DNA of 64,000 bases. Source: Rhizobium tumorigenes (GTDB lineage Bacteria; Pseudomonadota; Alphaproteobacteria; Rhizobiales; Rhizobiaceae). Shown in pieces: positions 58,820 through 64,000 of the stretch (positions within the stretch are counted from its first letter, which is position 1; the number at the start of each line of letters is the position of its first letter). A program made the position numbers and the translations under genes. Under the pieces are notes generated by a model. It was not told the origin of the DNA. It did not search any database and saw only the letters and a list, made by a program, of their open reading frames with translations. The stretch is from positions 124,001 through 188,000 of the forward strand of contig NZ_CP117255.1 of NCBI RefSeq assembly GCF_003240565.2. Reading direction: 5' to 3'.

Positions 58820-59148
58820 TGGAGCGAGGTGAGATCTGGTTTGTCGATCTGGAGCCGACACGCGGGCGCGAGCAAGCGAATGAGCGTTACGCTATGATCT
58901 TGTCCCCGAAGGTCGTCAACCAGCACGGAACCCAGATCGTCGCGCCTATCACCACCGGCGGTCAGTTTGCCAGGACGTCCGGCTTTGCCGTCTCGCTGTC
59001 AGGCGCTGGAACGCGATCGACGGGAGTGGTGCTGTGCCACCAGATCCGCGCCGTCGATATCAAAGCAAGACGGGGCCGTTTCGTGGAGAAGGCACCAGAC
59101 TTCATCGTTGACGAGGTCTTGGCCAGGGTCGCGGCGCTATTCGACTAG
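58819..59148 (+). CDS. MazF/PemK-like endoribonuclease toxin
   Basis: 109 residues: MERGEIWFVDLEPTRGREQANERYAMILSP matches the N-terminal strand and loop of PemK/MazF, with the catalytic Arg in the loop; VVLCHQIRAVDIKARRG carries the conserved QIR. It should cleave mRNA when freed from the antitoxin. The pair lies between fatty-acid genes on the same strand and has its own palindrome. Confidence 0.93.
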   Translation: MERGEIWFVDLEPTRGREQANERYAMILSPKVVNQHGTQIVAPITTGGQFARTSGFAVSLSGAGTRSTGVVLCHQIRAVDIKARRGRFVEKAPDFIVDEVLARVAALFD

Positions 59149-59192
59149 ACGTAAAAATCGCTCGGCGGGATACCGTCGCCAGGGAGAACACG

Positions 59193-60401
59193 ATGACCGA
59201 GGTTTTCATTTACGATCATGTCCGCACGCCCCGCGGTCGCGGCAAGAAGGACGGCGCGTTGCATGAGGTGCCGTCGGTGCGTCTCGCGGCCCGCACGCTG
59301 GAGGCCATCCGTGATCGCAACGGTCTGGATACGGCGACGGTTGACGACATCATCATGGGCTGCGTCGATCCCGTCATGGAGGCCGGCGCGGTCATCCCAA
59401 AGGCTGCGGCCTTCGAGGCGGGCTATTCGACCCGTGCACCCGGCATGCAGATATCGCGCTTCTGCGCATCCGGCCTAGATGCCGTCAATCTGGCTGCGGC
59501 CAAGATCGCCCAGGGCGCGGACGACATCGTCATTGCCGGCGGCGTCGAAAGCATGTCGCGGGTTGGGCTCGGCATGGGCGGCGGCGCCTGGTTCATGGAC
59601 CCGTCGGTGAATTTTCCGGCCTATTTCATGCCGCAGGGCGTCTCCGCCGATCTGATTGCCACAAAATACGGTTTCTCGCGCGCCGATGTCGATGCCTATG
59701 CTGTCGAAAGCCAGAAGCGCGCGGCGCATGCATGGAAAAGCGGCTGGTTCGACAAGTCCGTCATTTCGGTCAAGGACCAGAACGGCCTGACCATCCTTGC
59801 CCATGACGAGCACATGCGCCCCGGCACAGATATGCAGGCGCTCGGCGCCCTCAATCCGTCCTTCCAGATGCCCGGTGAAATGGGCGGCTTCGAGGCCGTC
59901 GGTATCCAGGCCCATCCGGAAATCGAGCGCATCAACTACGTCCACCATGCCGGCAATTCCTCCGGCATCGTCGACGGTGCAGGCGTCGTGCTGCTCGGCT
60001 CCAAGGCTGGCGGCGAGAGCATGGGACTAAAGCCCCGCGCCCGTATCAAGGGTTTCGCCAACATCGGCTCCGACCCGGCACTGATGCTGACGGGGCCAGT
60101 CGATGTGACCGAAAAGCTGCTCAAGCGTTCCGGCCTTTCGCTGGCGGATATCGACCTTTTCGAACTCAACGAGGCCTTTGCTGCCGTCGTCCTGCGCTAC
60201 TGCCAGGCTTTCGACATCGATCATGGCAAAATCAACGTCAATGGCGGCGCCATCGCCATGGGGCATCCGTTAGGGGCCACCGGCGCGATGATCCTTGGCA
60301 CCGTGCTCGACGAACTGGAGCGCCGGGATCTCAATATCGCCCTGGTTACCCTTTGCATCGGCGCCGGCATGGGCACCGCCACCATCATCGAAAGGGTCTG
60401 A
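59193..60401 (+). CDS. fadA: Acetyl-CoA C-acyltransferase (thiolase)
   Basis: 402 residues with full thiolase signatures: nucleophile Cys in [18 protein letters not shown] (about 91), [16 protein letters not shown] with the catalytic His and the second Cys in [12 protein letters not shown]. It should cleave 3-ketoacyl-CoA in the last step of beta-oxidation. With the multifunctional gene downstream, it makes a FadAB/IJ-like pair, here separated by a cupin gene. Confidence 0.94.
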   Translation: MTEVFIYDHVRTPRGRGKKDGALHEVPSVRLAARTLEAIRDRNGLDTATVDDIIMGCVDPVMEAGAVIPKAAAFEAGYSTRAPGMQISRFCASGLDAVNLAAAKIAQGADDIVIAGGVESMSRVGLGMGGGAWFMDPSVNFPAYFMPQGVSADLIATKYGFSRADVDAYAVESQKRAAHAWKSGWFDKSVISVKDQNGLTILAHDEHMRPGTDMQALGALNPSFQMPGEMGGFEAVGIQAHPEIERINYVHHAGNSSGIVDGAGVVLLGSKAGGESMGLKPRARIKGFANIGSDPALMLTGPVDVTEKLLKRSGLSLADIDLFELNEAFAAVVLRYCQAFDIDHGKINVNGGAIAMGHPLGATGAMILGTVLDELERRDLNIALVTLCIGAGMGTATIIERV

Positions 60402-60403
60402 CA

Positions 60404-60787
60404 ATGACCTTCAATACAGGCACGATCGAAACCGAATACGCAGAAATCACCGACCACTGGTCGCCGCGTGTCATTGCCGACCTGAACGGCCAGAGCGTCA
60501 AGCTCGCCAAGGTCAAGGATCGCCTGACCTGGCATTCGCACCGAGACGAGGACGAGCTGTTCCTCATCTGGAAGGGGCAACTTACCATCGAATATCGTGA
60601 CCGGCCGCACGTGCATCTGAAGGCCGGCGATTTCCATGTTGTGCCGAAGGGCGTCGAGCACAATCCGGTCGCCGATGACGAGTGCTGGATCGTGCTGTTC
60701 GAGCCGTCCGAGACAAAGCATACCGGCGATGTCGTGGTCGAAAAGACCAGGACGCTCGATGCACAGCGCAGCCATCTGTCGGCCTGA
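60404..60787 (+). CDS. Cupin-domain protein
   Basis: 127 residues forming one cupin barrel: first motif [17 protein letters not shown] with two His and a Glu as metal ligands, second motif [20 protein letters not shown] with the final His. ATG 60404 lies 2 bp after the thiolase stop and the next gene begins 17 bp on, so it is in the fad operon. Substrate unknown; perhaps an isomerase or a small-molecule sensor. Confidence 0.9.
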   Translation: MTFNTGTIETEYAEITDHWSPRVIADLNGQSVKLAKVKDRLTWHSHRDEDELFLIWKGQLTIEYRDRPHVHLKAGDFHVVPKGVEHNPVADDECWIVLFEPSETKHTGDVVVEKTRTLDAQRSHLSA

Positions 60788-60803
60788 CCGGGGAGGAAAG
60801 CCA

Positions 60804-63014
60804 ATGACCTACACCAATTTCACCGTCGAGACGGATGCGGACGGCATTTCGCTGGTCACCTGGGATATGCCCGGCAAGTCCATGAATGTCTTCACGACTG
60901 AGGTCATGGACGAGCTTGACGCCATCATCGATGCAAGCGTCGCCGACAGCGCCGTCAAGGGTGTGGTCATCACTTCGGGCAAGGCCAGCTTTTCCGGAGG
61001 CGCCGATCTTTCGATGATCAAGTCGATGTTCACCTTCTACAATGACGAGAAGGCGAGAGACCCTGCGACGGCGGCACAAAAACTGTTCGACCTCGTCGGC
61101 CGCATGACCGGCCTTTTCCGCAAGCTCGAAACCTGCGGCAAGCCATGGGTTTCGGCGATCAACGGCACCTGCATGGGCGGCGCCTTCGAGATGTCGCTCG
61201 CCTGCCATGGCCGTGTCGTCTCCAGTGCCAAGCACGTCAAGCTGGCGCTGCCGGAGGTCAAGGTCGGTATCTTCCCGGGCGCTGGCGGAACGCAGCGGGT
61301 CTCGCGTCTTGCCAATGCCCAGGACGCCCTGCAGATGATGACGACCGGCGCCTCGCTGTCTCCGGCGCGCGCCAAGGCGATGAACCTCGTGCATCAGGTC
61401 GTCGAACCGGATCAGTTGATCCCAGCGGCAAGGCAGATGATCAGGGATGGACTGAAACCCGTCGCTCCGTGGGACGAAAAGGGCTTCAAGGTTCCCGGCG
61501 GCGGTATCTGGACGCCAGCTTCGGCGCAACTCTGGCCGGCAGCGCCCGCCATTCTTCGCCGTGAGACGGCTGGAAATTATCCGGGCGCGCTCGCCATCCT
61601 CAAATGCGTCTACGAGGGGCTCCAGGTGCCCTTCGATCTCGGCCTGAAAATCGAGCAGCGCTATTTCACCGAGGTCCTGCGGACCACGGAAGCGTTTTCG
61701 ATGATCCGCTCGTTGTTCGTCTCGATGCAGGAACTCGGCAAGGGCGCCCGTCGCCCGGCCGGCATCCCAAAGACGGTCCTGCGCCATGTCGGCATCGTCG
61801 GTGCCGGCTTCATGGGCGCCTCCATCGCCTATGTCACAGCCGCTGCGGGCCTGCGCGTGACCCTGATCGACCGCGATATCGACGCCGCCAACAAGGGCAA
61901 GGCGACCGGCGAGGGGCTCGTCAAGGATGCCGTCGGCAAGGGCCGATTGACGCAGGAGGAGGGCGCAGCCCTGCTTGCAAACATCACACCTTCGGCCAAT
62001 TACAACGATCTTAGCGATGCCGATCTCGTCATCGAGGCCGTGTTCGAAGACCGCGATGTCAAGAAAGCGGTGATCGAGGCCGTCGAGTCGGTGCTGCCGG
62101 AGACGGCGATCTTTGCCTCCAACACCTCGACGCTGCCGATCTCGGGATTGGCGGAAAACTCGAGGCGCAAGGCCACTTTCATCGGCATCCACTTCTTCTC
62201 TCCAGTGGAAAAGATGATGCTGACCGAGGTCATCATGGGCAAGGAGACCGGCGACCGTGCACTGGCCGTGGCGCTGGATTTCGTCGCCGCCATCAGGAAG
62301 ACGCCTATCGTCGTCAACGACACTCGTGGCTTCTACGTCAACCGCTGTGTCTTCCGTTACATCCACGAGGCCTACGACATGCTGATCGAAGGCGTGCCGC
62401 CGGCCATGATCGAGAATGCCGCCAAGATGGCCGGGATGCCCGTCGGCCCGCTGTCGCTGAACGACGAGGTGGCCATCGATCTCAGCCAGAAGATCCTGAA
62501 GGCAACGGTCGCGGATCTCGGGCCTGCCGCCGTCGATCCCGGGCACATCGAACTTATCGACCGGATGGTCGACGAACTCGACCGTCGCGGCCGTAAGAAC
62601 GGGCGCGGTTTCTACGACTATCCTGCCAAACCGGCCAAGAAGACGCTTTGGCCCGGCCTTAAGGAATTTTTCTCCCAGAAGAGGCCCGAGGATGTGGATG
62701 TCCGTGTCCTGAAGCAGCGCCTTCTGGTGACCATTGCGCTCGAAGCTGCTCGGACGATGGAAGAGGGAATCGTCACCGACCCCCGCGAGGCCGATGTCGG
62801 CTCCATCCTCGGATTTGGATTTGCGCCCTACACAGGCGGCACGCTGTCCTACATCGATGGAATGGGAGCGAAGGTGTTCGTTGAGCTTTGCGAGAAGCTG
62901 GCGGCTAAATACGGCGACCAATTCAGGCCGACGCCACTGCTAATCGAGATGGCCGCGAAGGGAGAAACGTTCTACGGACGCTTCGATCCGTACAGGGTAG
63001 ACGAGGCAGCATGA
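60804..63014 (+). CDS. Multifunctional fatty-acid oxidation protein (hydratase/3-hydroxyacyl-CoA dehydrogenase)
   Basis: 736 residues. N-terminal enoyl-CoA hydratase domain with [12 protein letters not shown] and [16 protein letters not shown] (oxyanion hole) and [21 protein letters not shown] with the catalytic Glu; then an NAD-binding domain from about residue 330 ([22 protein letters not shown]), the catalytic His in [19 protein letters not shown], and C-terminal 3HCDH domains ([19 protein letters not shown]). It is FadB/FadJ-like and acts with the thiolase. The ORF could extend upstream but ATG 60804 has GGAGG at 60791-60795. Confidence 0.94.
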   Translation: MTYTNFTVETDADGISLVTWDMPGKSMNVFTTEVMDELDAIIDASVADSAVKGVVITSGKASFSGGADLSMIKSMFTFYNDEKARDPATAAQKLFDLVGRMTGLFRKLETCGKPWVSAINGTCMGGAFEMSLACHGRVVSSAKHVKLALPEVKVGIFPGAGGTQRVSRLANAQDALQMMTTGASLSPARAKAMNLVHQVVEPDQLIPAARQMIRDGLKPVAPWDEKGFKVPGGGIWTPASAQLWPAAPAILRRETAGNYPGALAILKCVYEGLQVPFDLGLKIEQRYFTEVLRTTEAFSMIRSLFVSMQELGKGARRPAGIPKTVLRHVGIVGAGFMGASIAYVTAAAGLRVTLIDRDIDAANKGKATGEGLVKDAVGKGRLTQEEGAALLANITPSANYNDLSDADLVIEAVFEDRDVKKAVIEAVESVLPETAIFASNTSTLPISGLAENSRRKATFIGIHFFSPVEKMMLTEVIMGKETGDRALAVALDFVAAIRKTPIVVNDTRGFYVNRCVFRYIHEAYDMLIEGVPPAMIENAAKMAGMPVGPLSLNDEVAIDLSQKILKATVADLGPAAVDPGHIELIDRMVDELDRRGRKNGRGFYDYPAKPAKKTLWPGLKEFFSQKRPEDVDVRVLKQRLLVTIALEAARTMEEGIVTDPREADVGSILGFGFAPYTGGTLSYIDGMGAKVFVELCEKLAAKYGDQFRPTPLLIEMAAKGETFYGRFDPYRVDEAA

Positions 63015-63117
63015 AATTAGACTGGCTGACGATCACCAGAACGAGATGAAAGGTGAAAATCGGCGGCTTCACCGTTCTTGCACGTCGCGCGGCTCCGTGC
63101 CGGCACTCGTTGGCAAA

Positions 63118-63210
63118 TCAGAGACTGCTCCACACGATAAGCCCGATGGCTGCCCAGATGCAGGCCGATAGCTCGAACGCTATGACGTATGCTTTTGCAC
63201 GATCGCTCAT
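63118..63210 (-). CDS. Very small membrane protein (30 aa)
   Basis: MSDRAKAYVIAFELSACIWA is followed by a second hydrophobic stretch to WSSL; nearly the whole protein after residue 7 is one membrane helix. GGAGGATTTC directly before the ATG is a strong ribosome site. No known family. The gap 63015-63391 holds it and a terminator; otherwise nothing. Confidence 0.6.
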   Translation of the reverse strand: MSDRAKAYVIAFELSACIWAAIGLIVWSSL

Positions 63211-63338
63211 GAAATCCTCCGCTGCATGGTCTCCCAACCACGTATATTATTTAGTTCGATATTCCGCAGAAAGTCAAACCAACTTTGTCAATTTTGCGAC
63301 AATTACGTGCAGTCGGCCTGACGTCCAAAATAGGAAAC

Positions 63339-63360
63339 AGCCCCGCGTAGTTCGGGGCTG
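63339..63360 (-). terminator. Terminator after the Gly/Ser-rich protein gene
   Basis: CAGCCCCG / CGGGGCTG, 8-bp perfect stem with a 6-base loop; the minus strand follows with TTTCCTATTTT. It lies 31 bases past the stop of the gene at 63392-63733. Confidence 0.75.
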
Positions 63361-63391
63361 TCGGTCTCGGGGCTGATCAGCCAGTATAAGA

Positions 63392-63733
63392 TTACTGGCA
63401 GTTCGAGGCCTGCGCGCTGTCAGAGTCGGACTTCATATTCGTTGTATTTTTGTTGGTTTTTGTCGCATTGCAATCCTGCGACTTGCCGTCGCCGTTTGTG
63501 CCAGTGTTGTTGGTGCCAGTGCCGTTAGTCGTGCCGCCGTTGGTACCACTGGTTCCGGTATTTGAGCCGGGCGTTCCGTTGCTGGTGCCGTTGCCCGTGC
63601 TGTCGCCGCCTGAACTGGAACCGGAGGCGCCGGATGTTCCGGAGCTGCTGCCTGGGCTACCGGTTCCGGCTGCCATTGCGCTTGTTGCCATTGCGAGCGT
63701 CAGAGCAGTCACTGCCAAGATCTTGGAATACAT
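63392..63733 (-). CDS. Exported Gly/Ser/Thr-rich low-complexity protein
   Basis: 113 residues: signal peptide (YSKILAVTALTLAMATSAMA), then about 60 residues of Gly/Ser/Thr/Asn repeats (GSSSGTSGASGSSSGGDSTG and similar), then a Lys/Asn/Asp tail with two cysteines (QDCNATK and ASNCQ). ATG 63733 begins the signal peptide. Similar low-complexity secreted proteins are common in rhizobia and are of unknown role. Confidence 0.8.
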   Translation of the reverse strand: MYSKILAVTALTLAMATSAMAAGTGSPGSSSGTSGASGSSSGGDSTGNGTSNGTPGSNTGTSGTNGGTTNGTGTNNTGTNGDGKSQDCNATKTNKNTTNMKSDSDSAQASNCQ

Positions 63734-63906
63734 TGGGTATCTCCCTGGTTTGTTTTTGCAGACTACAAACCAGTGTTCGAACAGGTTGTTCCAGGCTATG
63801 TGAAGGATTGCTGATGAAAAGCCATCGCGCGCGCGTTCTGCAACGGTAGGCCTCATCGGCCACCGGCGCCGCTTCGCCAAGATCTTCGTCATCAAACGAA
63901 ATACGA

Positions 63907-63945
63907 GAGGCCGGCCGCCAATGACCTGGCGACCGGCCTCTTTCT
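63907..63945. terminator. GC-rich hairpin, probable terminator
   Basis: GAGGCCGG (63907-63914) and CCGGCCTC (63933-63940), perfect 8-bp stem, followed on the plus strand by TTTCT. It lies just past the end of a minus-strand gene at 63961, for which the T run is weaker. Confidence 0.55.
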
Positions 63946-63960
63946 AATTCGATTGCCGCG

Positions 63961-64000
63961 TCAGGCTTCGATCCTGGACTGGCTCAGAATTCTTCCCAGT
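63961..64000 (-). CDS. C-terminal end of a gene running in from the right edge
   Basis: One minus-strand frame reads LGRILSQSRIEA then stop at 63961-63963. Too short to identify; listed because the hairpin to its left suits the end of a transcript. Confidence 0.35.
   Translation of the reverse strand, partial: LGRILSQSRIEA

Noticed and set aside
60582..62921. 779-codon minus-strand ORF
   Set aside because: Mirror frame of the multifunctional fatty-acid oxidation gene, which has clear domains on the plus strand.

Overview
The window reads as an alphaproteobacterial chromosome of the Rhizobiaceae (Rhizobium/Agrobacterium type). The evidence is a SAM-II riboswitch ahead of metZ, a PodJ-like polarity factor, ligase-associated helicase and PdeM genes, the two-domain dCTP deaminase and a GC-rich backbone. 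This is inferred from gene content and not from a database match.

Layout. Positions 1-3500 are backbone: the end of hslO (Hsp33), apaG, metZ with a complete riboswitch/attenuator leader, and dcd. A tRNA-Gly(CCC) at 3569-3642 is the insertion site of a genomic island of about 21.4 kb. The 3' end of the tRNA (19 bp, 3625-3643) is repeated exactly at 25041-25059, and a P4-type tyrosine integrase sits just inside the left end. From 25060 to 64000 the backbone resumes: an S24 regulator, a degenerate thermonuclease-like protein, TerB, a solute-binding protein, a membrane glycosyltransferase, pyrD, a MATE exporter, small envelope proteins, an Rrf2/AhpD-like pair, DNA-repair genes, an L,D-transpeptidase, a TSUP exporter, a prohibitin, an RND efflux pair, podJ, and a beta-oxidation cluster interrupted by a mazEF-type toxin-antitoxin pair.

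The island is the accessory and most interesting part. From left to right it carries: integrase; a GC-rich yihY-like gene; a four-gene translationally coupled cassette (DNA methyltransferase, orphan 216-aa protein, McrB-like AAA+ GTPase, McrC-like nuclease); a YkgJ-like cysteine-cluster protein; a Septu-like ATPase/HNH pair (ptuA/ptuB); a serine recombinase; a nuclease that appears to join a McrA-like HNH domain to a uracil-DNA-glycosylase-like domain; a 2.1-kb IS-like element with perfect 23-bp terminal repeats, a truncated transposase and P63C-type passenger genes behind four palindromic operators; then a set of poorly characterised genes (secreted protein, DUF805, XRE regulator, a possible Tudor-like protein, a possible HUH endonuclease, an AlpA-like operon). 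I see no conjugation genes, so it looks like an integrase-mobilised defence island and not an ICE.

The strongest candidates for something new are the BsuMI-like methyltransferase/X/McrB/McrC cassette with its uncharacterised second gene, and the HNH plus glycosylase-like fusion. Domain calls were made by eye from translated sequence; no searches were run.
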